Translations under genes and position numbers: made by a program | Notes under the pieces: generated by a model | What the model was told of the DNA's origin: nothing | The model's input: only the letters and a program-made list of their open reading frames with translations | The model's database searches: none | Assembly: GCA_016200895.1 (NCBI GenBank) | Contig: JACQDX010000081.1 | Span: forward strand, 1 to 44,169 | DNA: 44,169 bases | Direction of reading: 5' to 3' | DNA from: Burkholderiales bacterium | GTDB lineage: Bacteria; Pseudomonadota; Gammaproteobacteria; Burkholderiales; Burkholderiaceae_D | Shown: piece by piece, positions 31,449-39,992 of the stretch | Numbering within the stretch: the stretch's first letter is position 1 | Layout: each line of letters begins with the position of its first letter

Positions 31449-34313
31449 TTAAGCAAAGCGACGTGTTTCGCCAGCACCAAACAGATTGCTGACGCAACGG
31501 CCACACAGGCCAGTATGGTCCGCATGGCTGCCTACATCCGCACGATAATGCCAACAACGCTCGCATTTTTCATATTTGGATGGGATAACGACCACGGTTT
31601 CTTCCGCTTCGCTGGCAACCTGTTCCACACCTGCTGCTGAAGTGATCAGGGTGAATTTCAAGTCGTCGGCAAAGCTGTTCAATACATCAAACTTGCTGCC
31701 ACTGGCCTTGATGGTCACTTCTGCCTGCAAGGATGAACCTATGCCACCGGCAACGCGCACTTCTTCCAATTGCTTGGTGACATCCGTGCGCACGGCACGT
31801 AAGGCAGCATACTTGGCGAGCAAGGCTTCTGCATCGGCGATCTCTGGCAAGCTGTAATAAGTTTGCGTGAAGATGGTTTCGTCGCTGTCTTTGTAGGCAT
31901 CAGCAGCGGCAAAGAATTGCCAGGCTTCTTCAGCAGTGAAAGACAACATTGGTGCCGTCAGGCGCAACAGCGATTGCGTAATATGCCAGATCGCAGTTTG
32001 TGCAGAACGGCGCGCATGCGAAGTCGTACCGCTGGTGTACAGGCGGTCTTTGAGGATATCGAGGTAGAAACCGCCGAGGTCTTCAGAGCAGAAGGACTGC
32101 AATTTGCTGACGACAGGGTGGAATTCAAACGCATCAAAATGTGCCAGGATATCTTTTTGCAATGCCGCCATATTGGCGATGGCATAGCGGTCTATCTCCA
32201 GCAACTCATTGATCGCAACAGCATCTTTTACTACATCGAAGTCAGACGTGTTAGCCAGCAAGAAGCGCAAGGTATTGCGGATACGGCGATATGCTTCCGT
32301 AACGCGTTTCAGGATTTCGTCAGAGATGGACAGTTCACCTGAATAATCAGATGAGGCAACCCACAGGCGCAAGATATCTGCACCCAGTGTGTCAGATATT
32401 TTTTGCGGTGCCAGCGTATTGCCCAAAGACTTCGACATTTTCTTGCCGTCACCGTCAACGGTGAAACCATGCGTCAGCAAAGCTTTGTAAGGCGCACGGC
32501 CATCCAGCATAGACGCTGTCAATAGAGAAGAATGGAACCAGCCGCGATGCTGGTCAGAGCCTTCCAGATAAAGATCAGCCGGGAAGGCTGATTGCTCTTT
32601 GTGTGAACCACGTAAGACAGTCTGATGGGTCACACCAGAATCAAACCACACGTCGAGCGTGTCGCGGTTCTTCACATACATGGCAGCTTCATCACCGAGC
32701 AAATCAACGACTTCGATTTTTTGCCAGGCTTCTATGCCTTCTTTTTCTATGCGCAGGGCGATCTGTTCCAGTAATTCTGGTGTGCGTGGATGCAATTGGC
32801 CGGTTTCTTTATGCAGGAAGAAGGCCATAGGCACACCCCATTGACGCTGACGTGACAAGGTCCAGTCAGGACGGTTGGCGATCATGCCATGCAAACGCGC
32901 CTTGCCCCACGCCGGGAAGAAGGCTGTTTCATCGATAGCGTGCAAGGCCGTCTGACGCAGGCTGGCACCACCCGCTTTGGGTGTATTGTCCATGCTGGCA
33001 AACCACTGTGAAGTGGCGCGATAGATGATAGGTGTCTTATGACGCCAGCAATGCATGTAACTATGCTCAAACATCTTGAACGAGAACAGGGTACCCGCTT
33101 CACGCAATTTGTCACAGATAGGTTTGGACGCTTCCCAGATCGTCATTCCCGCAAAGAAAGGCAGGCTGGACGCAAACTTGCCGTCACCCATGACTGGGGC
33201 GATGATGTCGTCATCCTTCATGCCATGCGCCTTGCATGACTGGAAATCTTCGATACCGTAGGCAGGCGCAGAGTGGACTACACCAGTACCAGTTTCTGTA
33301 CTGACGTACTCACCCAAGTAGACCGGAGAAAAACGGTCATAGCCCGCATCCAGTGCTGACAATGGATGTTTGAATTTGATTTCAGACAGGTCCGCACCAA
33401 GGCAAGTGGCGATGACTTCACCTGTCAAACCGTAGTTAGTCAGGCTGGCTTCAACCAGGTCTTTGGCCAATATCAGCAAGATGTCTTCACCTTCGCGCTG
33501 GGTCTTGACCAGGGCGTAAGTGATTTCCGGGTGCATGTTCAGTGCCTGGTTGGACGGGATGGTCCATGGCGTTGTGGTCCAGATGACGCAATAGCCTTTT
33601 TCCAGAGGCAGCTTGTCCAGCTTGAAGGCGGTAGCCAGTTTGTCATGTTCAGCAAACGGGAAACCGACATCGATGGACGGGTCGCGCTTGTTTTCATATT
33701 CGACTTCAGCTTCAGCCAGGGCTGAGCCGCAGTCAAAACACCAGTTGACTGGTTTCAGGCCGCGATAGACATATCCTTTTTCCAGCAATTTGCCGAGTGC
33801 GCGCAATTCATCGGCTTCGTTGCCAAAGGCCATAGTTTTGTATGGGTTATCCCATTCACCCAAAACACCCAGGCGGATAAAGCCGGCTTTTTGTTTTTCT
33901 ATCTGTTCATTCGCATACACCCGTGCCTTGGCATGCACTTCGGCCACAGGCAGGTTCTTGCCAAACAGTTTTTCAACCTGGATTTCGATAGGCATGCCGT
34001 GGCAATCCCAGCCTGGCACATACGGCGCATCAAAGCCAGCCATGGTGCGGGCTTTGACGATCATGTCTTTCAAGATCTTGTTGACGGCATGGCCAAGGTG
34101 GATGTCACCATTGGCATATGGTGGGCCGTCGTGCAGGATGAATTTCGGACGACCGGCAGATGCCTTACGCACACGCTCATAGATTTTCTTGTCTTGCCAT
34201 TCCTTGACCCACTTGGGTTCGCGCTTGGCCAGATCGCCGCGCATGGGGAAAGCTGTTTCGGTCATGTTGACCGGATATTTACTGGCAGTTTTTGCCGCTT
34301 TGTTTTCAGACAT
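31449..34313 (-). CDS. ileS: isoleucyl-tRNA synthetase
   Basis: 954 residues, full length for the bacterial class I enzyme. HIGH motif is [21 protein letters not shown] is [25 protein letters not shown] and [13 protein letters not shown] (editing domain region) are conserved, and the C-terminal zinc finger [12 protein letters not shown] / CGRCVSN is intact. It charges tRNA-Ile with isoleucine and edits valine in the cytoplasm. It sits between ribF and lspA on one strand, the usual order in this group. The start at 34313 has no strong ribosome-binding site. Confidence 0.98.
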   Translation of the reverse strand: MSENKAAKTASKYPVNMTETAFPMRGDLAKREPKWVKEWQDKKIYERVRKASAGRPKFILHDGPPYANGDIHLGHAVNKILKDMIVKARTMAGFDAPYVPGWDCHGMPIEIQVEKLFGKNLPVAEVHAKARVYANEQIEKQKAGFIRLGVLGEWDNPYKTMAFGNEADELRALGKLLEKGYVYRGLKPVNWCFDCGSALAEAEVEYENKRDPSIDVGFPFAEHDKLATAFKLDKLPLEKGYCVIWTTTPWTIPSNQALNMHPEITYALVKTQREGEDILLILAKDLVEASLTNYGLTGEVIATCLGADLSEIKFKHPLSALDAGYDRFSPVYLGEYVSTETGTGVVHSAPAYGIEDFQSCKAHGMKDDDIIAPVMGDGKFASSLPFFAGMTIWEASKPICDKLREAGTLFSFKMFEHSYMHCWRHKTPIIYRATSQWFASMDNTPKAGGASLRQTALHAIDETAFFPAWGKARLHGMIANRPDWTLSRQRQWGVPMAFFLHKETGQLHPRTPELLEQIALRIEKEGIEAWQKIEVVDLLGDEAAMYVKNRDTLDVWFDSGVTHQTVLRGSHKEQSAFPADLYLEGSDQHRGWFHSSLLTASMLDGRAPYKALLTHGFTVDGDGKKMSKSLGNTLAPQKISDTLGADILRLWVASSDYSGELSISDEILKRVTEAYRRIRNTLRFLLANTSDFDVVKDAVAINELLEIDRYAIANMAALQKDILAHFDAFEFHPVVSKLQSFCSEDLGGFYLDILKDRLYTSGTTSHARRSAQTAIWHITQSLLRLTAPMLSFTAEEAWQFFAAADAYKDSDETIFTQTYYSLPEIADAEALLAKYAALRAVRTDVTKQLEEVRVAGGIGSSLQAEVTIKASGSKFDVLNSFADDLKFTLITSAAGVEQVASEAEETVVVIPSKYEKCERCWHYRADVGSHADHTGLCGRCVSNLFGAGETRRFA

Positions 34314-34379
34314 AATGAGTTTTCTATTTTTAAAATCGGGATGAAGTCACAAGCAATCACAACAAACAAAGTGTGAGCT

Positions 34380-35357
34380 TCAAATTCGGTCAGTGGCAGA
34401 GCGGGCAGGACGGTGACTGTCGGCAAAATAGGCGCGCGCCTGTTCAGCGTCCTTGTTGATGGCCGCAGTCAAGGTAGGCAGGTCTATGAATTTTTCTTCG
34501 TCGCGCAGCTTCTTCAGGAATTCTATCTGCACGACTTTACCGTAAGCATGGCCGCTATAATCAAATACATGGGTTTCCAGCAGTACACGGCCACTGTCAT
34601 CGACAGTAGGGCGCACACCCAGGCTGGCCACGGCTGGCAAAGGCTGGTCTGCCAGGCCGTGTACCTGCACGATGAAGATACCATTCAGTGCAGGGCGATG
34701 ATGGGCGATACGCAGGTTCAGTGTAGGAAAACCGATGGTGCGGCCCAGTTTTTGCCCGTGCACCACATGGCCGGAAATACGGTAAGGGTGGCCAAGCAAG
34801 GCTTCTGCCTCATCAAAATCACCATTGGCCAAGGCCAGGCGTACTGCAGATGAAGAGATGCGCACGCCCTTGTTTTGTACTGAAGGCAGGGTCTCAACTG
34901 TGAAGCCAAAACGCTGTCCCGCTTCAGTCAGCGTAGCGATATCGCCGACGCGTTTGGCACCAAAGCGAAAATCTTCACCGACCATGACCCATTTGACATG
35001 CAGACCATCGACCAGCACTTTTTCTATGAAATCTTGCGGTGACAATGCAGCAAAGTGAGCATTGAAATGTTCAACGATGACCCTGTCAACCCCTGCAGCC
35101 TGCAATGAAGCCATGTTGTCGCGCAAATTGGCGATACGGGTAGGTGCTTTCGACAAGTCACCCTGCATCTGGGCAAAAAATGCACGCGGATGTGGTTCAA
35201 ATGTCATCACGGCAGCTTCTATGTCCAGACGTGTGGCAGCATCCCTCAAACGGGCAAGCAAAGTCTGGTGCCCCAGATGTACGCCATCAAAGTTGCCTAT
35301 CGCCAGCGCACAGGGTGCACGGGAGGCTGCATTTGGAAGTCCGCGAAATACCTTCAT
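34380..35357 (-). CDS. ribF: bifunctional riboflavin kinase / FAD synthetase
   Basis: 325 residues, standard for RibF. The N-terminal adenylyltransferase domain shows AIGNFDGVHLGHQTLL and the downstream SSSAVRLAL. The C-terminal flavokinase domain shows GHVVHGQKLGRTIGFPTLNL and FNGIF-like NGIFIVQVHG. It converts riboflavin to FMN and then FAD. First gene of the ribF-ileS-lspA-coaBC block; GGAAAC is a weak ribosome-binding site ahead of the ATG at 35357. Confidence 0.97.
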   Translation of the reverse strand: MKVFRGLPNAASRAPCALAIGNFDGVHLGHQTLLARLRDAATRLDIEAAVMTFEPHPRAFFAQMQGDLSKAPTRIANLRDNMASLQAAGVDRVIVEHFNAHFAALSPQDFIEKVLVDGLHVKWVMVGEDFRFGAKRVGDIATLTEAGQRFGFTVETLPSVQNKGVRISSSAVRLALANGDFDEAEALLGHPYRISGHVVHGQKLGRTIGFPTLNLRIAHHRPALNGIFIVQVHGLADQPLPAVASLGVRPTVDDSGRVLLETHVFDYSGHAYGKVVQIEFLKKLRDEEKFIDLPTLTAAINKDAEQARAYFADSHRPARSATDRI

Positions 35358-35439
35358 TGTTTCCAGAAAACTGCTGCAAAGCCGTAGATTATAAATGCTT
35401 TCGTCTGGCTATAGACCTGATCTAAGTTGGAAATGCAAA

Positions 35440-35464
35440 TTTCACAAGGGATTAATTTGTGAAA
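35440..35464. repeat. inverted repeat upstream of ribF
   Basis: TTTCACAA (35440-35447) and TTGTGAAA (35457-35464) are perfect 8-bp arms around a 9-base loop, 83 bp upstream of ribF. Could be an operator or a weak terminator for the small gene upstream. No FMN riboswitch features are seen here. Confidence 0.4.
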
Positions 35465-35495
35465 ACATCACATTTCTCAGCATTTGGCGTATGAA

Positions 35496-35711
35496 TCAAT
35501 GATGATGTGACCACAAAACATCATTGGAACTCAGATAGGACTGAACAGCTTCCTTGTTGCCAGTCGCATGTTTCATGATTTCGCCGCAGTTACAGATACC
35601 CTGGTAAGGCTGGATGTGCGAGCAGGCAGAAACTTTTTGCAAGAAGACCTGGACGGACTTGCTGCAGTTTTTGCATTTAAAGGTCAGGATGCGAGCGGGT
35701 TTGTTGATCAT
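35496..35711 (-). CDS. small zinc-ribbon-like protein
   Basis: 71 residues. Cys13-x2-Cys16 and Cys40-x-Cys42 with Cys30/His32 between them look like a zinc ribbon (KCKNCSKSV ... CNCGEIMKH); the last residues are WSHHH. No other domain. No clear ribosome-binding site precedes ATG 35711, so the call rests on the Cys pattern and lack of an overlapping alternative. The function is unknown; possible nucleic-acid or metal binding. Confidence 0.6.
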   Translation of the reverse strand: MINKPARILTFKCKNCSKSVQVFLQKVSACSHIQPYQGICNCGEIMKHATGNKEAVQSYLSSNDVLWSHHH

Positions 35712-35783
35712 GATGCTAATTTTCTAAACAATGAATAAATTCAGTGAGCAGGCCAAGAACAATGACTGCTCACAATACAGCTG

Positions 35784-36932
35784 CTATTTTAATTTTAAAC
35801 GCCACAATGAAGTAACTTCTTTGACGCGGGCAGCATGCAATGGATCATTTTCATCAGTAGATTTTGGGTGACGGGGCTTGATATCCATTTTGCCGATTAC
35901 AGTCAGACCTCCTGCCTCTATCCAGCCCGGCAATTCTGCCGAGCTACGCAGGCCCAGGTGTTCGGCAAAGTCGGACATGACCAGCCAGGCTTCGCCCAGA
36001 GGTTCCAGATGCTCTGCCACGCCTGCTAGAAAACCACGCAACATGCGGCTGTCTGGGTCGTACACGGCATATTCTATCGGTGAGTTGGGGCGCGCAGGCA
36101 ACCATGGCGGATTACAAACTACCAGCGGCGCACGACCGGGTGGGAACAGATCTGCCTGTACCAATTCAATTTGGTCGGCGAAACCCAGTCTGTCTACATT
36201 TTCACGGGCGCAGGCGAGGGCGCGTGGGTCCTGGTCGGTCGCAACGATTTTTTTGACGCCACGTTTTGCCAGCAATGCAGACAAGACGCCAGTGCCCACA
36301 CCGATATCAAAAGCCAGTGTGGTCGATGGCAGCGGTGCTTTCGCCAGCAAGTCTATGTATTCACCACGTACAGGTGAGAACACGCCATAGTAAGGATGGA
36401 TTTTTGCACCCAGAGCAGCAATCTCAACGCCATTCTTGCGCCACTCATGCGCACCTATCAAGCCCAGCAATTCACGCAGAGAGGCCACAAAGGCAGTGCT
36501 TGGTTCGCCATAGACTTCATTGCAGGCTTGCGTTACATCCGGTGCACGACGCAGGGTGATACGGTAGTCAGCTTCAAATGGGATCAAGACCATGGCCAGC
36601 ACGCGTGCTCTTTGTGATTGTGCCTGGCGGTGCAGGTTGAATGCTTCTTTTGCAGATTCAGGCACTTTGGTTTTTTTGCTGGCCTTGGCTGGCTTTTTAT
36701 CGATACGGCGTGCCAGCGCCTGCAATAACTGTTTGGCATTGTGATAGTCGCCACGCCATAGCAGGGCCGTGCCCTCGCAGGCCAGCTTATAGGCTGTTTC
36801 CACATTCATGCGGTCATCCGCAATCTGCACGCGCTTGGGCGCTGGTGCGCCACTCTCTGAATGCCAGCGGCATGAGCGGGCTTCGTCGTTTTCTATCCAA
36901 TGCAATTGCGGAGCGGGGTTGGGGGTGTTCAT
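35784..36932 (-). CDS. class I SAM-dependent methyltransferase (HemK/RlmF-like NPPW)
   Basis: 382 residues. The N-terminal 150 residues contain a basic, Lys-rich linker (KKPAKASKKTKVPESAKEA). The Rossmann methyltransferase begins near 205 with FDIGVGTGVLSALLAKRG, acidic loop ATDQDPRALA and the catalytic NPPW in VVCNPPWLPARPN, as in enzymes that methylate amide or exocyclic amino nitrogens (protein Gln, rRNA or DNA adenine). HPYYGVFSPVRGEY precedes it, as in related family members. Substrate not determined. Monocistronic, weak ribosome-binding signal. Confidence 0.88.
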   Translation of the reverse strand: MNTPNPAPQLHWIENDEARSCRWHSESGAPAPKRVQIADDRMNVETAYKLACEGTALLWRGDYHNAKQLLQALARRIDKKPAKASKKTKVPESAKEAFNLHRQAQSQRARVLAMVLIPFEADYRITLRRAPDVTQACNEVYGEPSTAFVASLRELLGLIGAHEWRKNGVEIAALGAKIHPYYGVFSPVRGEYIDLLAKAPLPSTTLAFDIGVGTGVLSALLAKRGVKKIVATDQDPRALACARENVDRLGFADQIELVQADLFPPGRAPLVVCNPPWLPARPNSPIEYAVYDPDSRMLRGFLAGVAEHLEPLGEAWLVMSDFAEHLGLRSSAELPGWIEAGGLTVIGKMDIKPRHPKSTDENDPLHAARVKEVTSLWRLKLK

Positions 36933-37146
36933 GTTTTTCTTTTTGCTGATAGTGCCGGGTTTGCCAGCGGGTGGCCAAGGCTGGAGTGTAACAAAGAAAG
37001 CAGACTGGAAGAGTGCTCTCTGAGGGGCGCGCCGGATTTTCCCGGTGAATTCCCCTTAATTGGGCAAAGTAAAAAATACAGGTGCCAAGCACAATCTTAT
37101 GTTAACCTCATGCTTCTTAATATATTAAGCCTGCGAGATATCCACC

Positions 37147-38934
37147 ATGTCTATTTCATTTCGTCCTGTTTTGCTAGTCACTTTGCTGTCTTCTTTCGTA
37201 TTTACTACCCCTTATAGTATGTCCGCTACCGCTGCAACGGTATCTGTCAGCAAGAAAGCCGATCAGGGTTTTGCCCAGGTCAAGACAGCCTTCCTCACCG
37301 CTTTGTGGCAACAAGACCCGGACATGGCGATGGCGGCAGGCCGTTACCAGGATGCCAATAAACTAGTATTGCCAAATCAGGCTACCCGTGACGCCTATGT
37401 CGCCTTTGCGGATAACTGGCTGGCGCAATTGGGCAAGGTGGATGCCGATGCTTTATCCGCAAAAGAGCAGACTGACCTGGCCTTGATACGCAACTACCTG
37501 AACGGTGCACGTTGGTATCTGACACAATTCCGCGAATTTGAATGGAACCCTACCCAGCATAATATCGCGGGCAGTTTTGATGCCATCCTCAATACTGATT
37601 TCGCCCCGAAAGCGAAGAGAGTACTGGTAGCGATACAGCGCCTGCAAACCGTGCCAGCGTATTATGCAGCGGCCAAAGCCAGCATCAAAAATCCTACGCC
37701 TGAACATACCCGTCTGGCGATCAAACAAAGTGCCGGTGCCATCACAGTATTGGCAGGGCTGGAAAAAGCAGCAGCACAAGAGAAACTCGCAGGCAAAGAC
37801 AAGCAAGCGCTGGAAGACGGCTTGAAAAACGCACGTGCTGCCGTCAATGACTACGTGCAATTCCTTGAAGACCTCGAAAAGAAACTCGATCCGGCAACGG
37901 CCCGTTCTTTCCGCATAGGCAAGGATTTGTATGAAGGTAAATTCACCGCAGATATCCAGTCCTCACTGAGCGCGGAACAAACTTACCAGCGCGCACTGAC
38001 CGCCAGGGATGAAGCGCACAATAATATGGAGAAACTGGCCGACCAGCTTTGGGACAAAACCATGGGTGGGCTAGCCAAACCTGCTGACCGTGTCAAGAAA
38101 ATTGCCATGGTCATCGACAAGCTGTCTGAAAAACACGTAGATGCAAAAGACTTGTATCCCGAAATCCGCAAGCAATTGCCGCAGTTGGAGAAATGGATAC
38201 GCGAGCATGATCTGGTCAGCCTGGATCTGAAAAAACCACTGGTCGTCCGTGAGACGCCAGAATATCAACGCGGTGTCAGCCTTGCCTCTATCGAAGCACC
38301 GGGCATCTTCAGACCTAACGATAAAACCTATTACAACGTCACCCCTTTTGATGGGCAGCCTGCCGAGCAAATTGAAAGCACGCTGCGTGAATACAATCAC
38401 TGGGTCTTGCAGATATTGAATATCCACGAAGCCATTCCTGGTCACTACACGCAACTGCAACACGCGAATAAATCACCGTCAGTGATCAAGACCCTGTTCG
38501 GCAATGGAGCCATGATAGAAGGCTGGGCAGTCTACAGTGAACGTATGATGCTGGAGTCAGGCTATGGCGACAATACGCCAGAGATGTGGCTCATGTATTA
38601 CAAATGGAACTTGCGTGCAGTCTGCAATACCATCCTCGATTATCAGGTGCATGTACTGGGCATGACAGAGGCTGAAGCCAAAGACTTCTTGATGAACCAG
38701 GCTTTTCAGACCAAGGCAGAAGCCGATGGAAAATGGCTGCGCGTACAATACACATCCGTGCAACTCACAAGCTATTTCAGCGGATATAGCGAGATACTTG
38801 AATTCCGTGAACAGCTCAAAAAACAGCAGGGCGACAAGTTCAAGCTCAAGCAATTCCATGAGCAATTCCTGAGCTATGGCAGTGCGCCTGTGGGGATGAT
38901 CAAAAAACTGATGTTGAAGGATGCAACAAAATAG
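37147..38934 (+). CDS. exported DUF885 zinc metallopeptidase-like protein
   Basis: 595 residues with a signal peptide (FRPVLLVTLLSSFVFTTPYS; likely cleavage near SATA-AT). The DUF885 core has the HExxxGH metal site: NIHEAIPGHYTQ, His427, Glu428 and His433, plus the downstream Glu in IEGWAVYSER. Members are all-helical, M3/M32-like peptidases. Substrate unknown. A perfect palindrome CTTAATATATTAAG (37116-37129) lies 17 bp before the start and could be in its promoter. The phosphatase gene starts 33 bp downstream; co-transcription is possible. Confidence 0.9.
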   Translation: MSISFRPVLLVTLLSSFVFTTPYSMSATAATVSVSKKADQGFAQVKTAFLTALWQQDPDMAMAAGRYQDANKLVLPNQATRDAYVAFADNWLAQLGKVDADALSAKEQTDLALIRNYLNGARWYLTQFREFEWNPTQHNIAGSFDAILNTDFAPKAKRVLVAIQRLQTVPAYYAAAKASIKNPTPEHTRLAIKQSAGAITVLAGLEKAAAQEKLAGKDKQALEDGLKNARAAVNDYVQFLEDLEKKLDPATARSFRIGKDLYEGKFTADIQSSLSAEQTYQRALTARDEAHNNMEKLADQLWDKTMGGLAKPADRVKKIAMVIDKLSEKHVDAKDLYPEIRKQLPQLEKWIREHDLVSLDLKKPLVVRETPEYQRGVSLASIEAPGIFRPNDKTYYNVTPFDGQPAEQIESTLREYNHWVLQILNIHEAIPGHYTQLQHANKSPSVIKTLFGNGAMIEGWAVYSERMMLESGYGDNTPEMWLMYYKWNLRAVCNTILDYQVHVLGMTEAEAKDFLMNQAFQTKAEADGKWLRVQYTSVQLTSYFSGYSEILEFREQLKKQQGDKFKLKQFHEQFLSYGSAPVGMIKKLMLKDATK

Positions 38935-38967
38935 AAACTGACCTGCTCATAACAAGAAACTCTATCC

Positions 38968-39465
38968 ATGCGCCCAGATATTTATAAAGTCACTCAAATC
39001 GGTCAAGGTTTCCTTGCCGTCATGGCTAAACCCATTGCGGGCGAATGGATAGAAGATGAATTTCGCGGGATTGCGCAATTCGGCATCAGCAGGCTGGTCT
39101 CGTTGTTAGAGACCCATGAAATACGTGACTTGGGTTTGCAGGCTGCGCCAGACTTATGCGCAGCAAATCAGATCAATTTTATGCATTACCCCATCAAGGA
39201 CAGAGGCTTGCCATCTTCTTTTTCTGCCACCCAGAAAGTAGTGACGCAACTGCATGATGCCATCTCCAGTGGGGACAATACAGTCATCCACTGCCGCGCC
39301 GGAATAGGGCGGACTGGCCTGCTTGCCGCAGCAGTGTTGATACGACACGGGTTTGATGCTGCGGCTGCGCTGGCCATGATCAGCAAAGCGCGTGGTGTTA
39401 CGGTTCCCGATACTGAAGAACAAATCGATTGGCTGAACGAGCATCAGGCTGCATTGCGGACCTGA
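38968..39465 (+). CDS. dual-specificity-type protein phosphatase
   Basis: 165 residues. The PTP loop VIHCRAGIGRTG supplies Cys109 and Arg115 (CX5R), and the general-acid Asp is in YPIKDRGLP, giving a complete cysteine-phosphatase site. RLVSLLETHEIRDLG matches the small cyclin-dependent-kinase-inhibitor-3/DSP family. No signal peptide. It would act on phosphotyrosine or small phosphorylated substrates; partner unknown. Weak ribosome-binding signal. Confidence 0.9.
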   Translation: MRPDIYKVTQIGQGFLAVMAKPIAGEWIEDEFRGIAQFGISRLVSLLETHEIRDLGLQAAPDLCAANQINFMHYPIKDRGLPSSFSATQKVVTQLHDAISSGDNTVIHCRAGIGRTGLLAAAVLIRHGFDAAAALAMISKARGVTVPDTEEQIDWLNEHQAALRT

Positions 39466-39568
39466 GATATCAAAACTCTGCTCAATTCAGTTTTTAATTC
39501 CCTTCCTTTTCAGAATAAATATTCCACTGAAGTAATTTAAGTTTCCTATTGGAAAAATATTCGCTCGT

Positions 39569-39626
39569 CTGTTTTGGTGCATCCACAAAAATTGTGGTGC
39601 AAAAGTCGTAAAAATGCACAAAACAG
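39569..39626. repeat. nested inverted repeats upstream of the PHP hydrolase
   Basis: CTGTTTTGGTGCAT (39569-39582) and ATGCACAAAACAG (39614-39626) are complementary except for one bulged G. Inside is CCACAA AAA TTGTGG (39583-39597), a perfect hairpin. The TGGTGCA word recurs in the inner right arm. They lie in the 527-bp gap 39466-39992, which otherwise holds the promoter/operator below and a leader of about 270 nt; no gene is supported in it. Confidence 0.5.
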
Positions 39627-39685
39627 ATAAGCAAGAGTGGTTTTTTCACAAATTTGTTAAAAAAAGTCAAACCTTGGTAACAAAA

Positions 39686-39731
39686 CTGACATGTGCGGAT
39701 GTTAATCTAGTAATCGTTTGCGCAAACGATT
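39686..39731 (+). promoter_or_regulatory. promoter with LacI/GalR-type operator for the PHP hydrolase
   Basis: AATCGTTTGCGCAAACGATT (39712-39731) is a perfect 20-bp palindrome with the central CG and AANCG half-sites typical of LacI-family sites. CTGACA (39686-39691), a 17-bp spacer and AGTAAT (39709-39714) form a candidate promoter that the palindrome overlaps, the usual place for repression. The regulator is not in the window. Confidence 0.6.
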
Positions 39732-39992
39732 GCTTAATATAACTTTCGCTAAATCTCGTTTCTTGAAAGCTGCAAACAGCATGGCGGTAAGAAGAATAGT
39801 AGAGCTGTACAAGAATGGCTGCTTACGGATATCTGAACTAAGGCTGAAGAAATAGAAGCGAGAGGCGTGTTCCTGATGGGATACGCGCAGGCAAAGTATG
39901 ACTCTGCTTTGACGATTCATCTGAATGAGGATATGTGTGAGACGGCCACATGGATCAATACTAATGAACAATCATTCAGGGGGAATATTTTT

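Noticed and set aside
35358..35495. FMN riboswitch ahead of ribF
   Set aside because: Only 138 bp are available and none of the conserved RFN-element sequence is visible; there is just a simple 8-bp inverted repeat.
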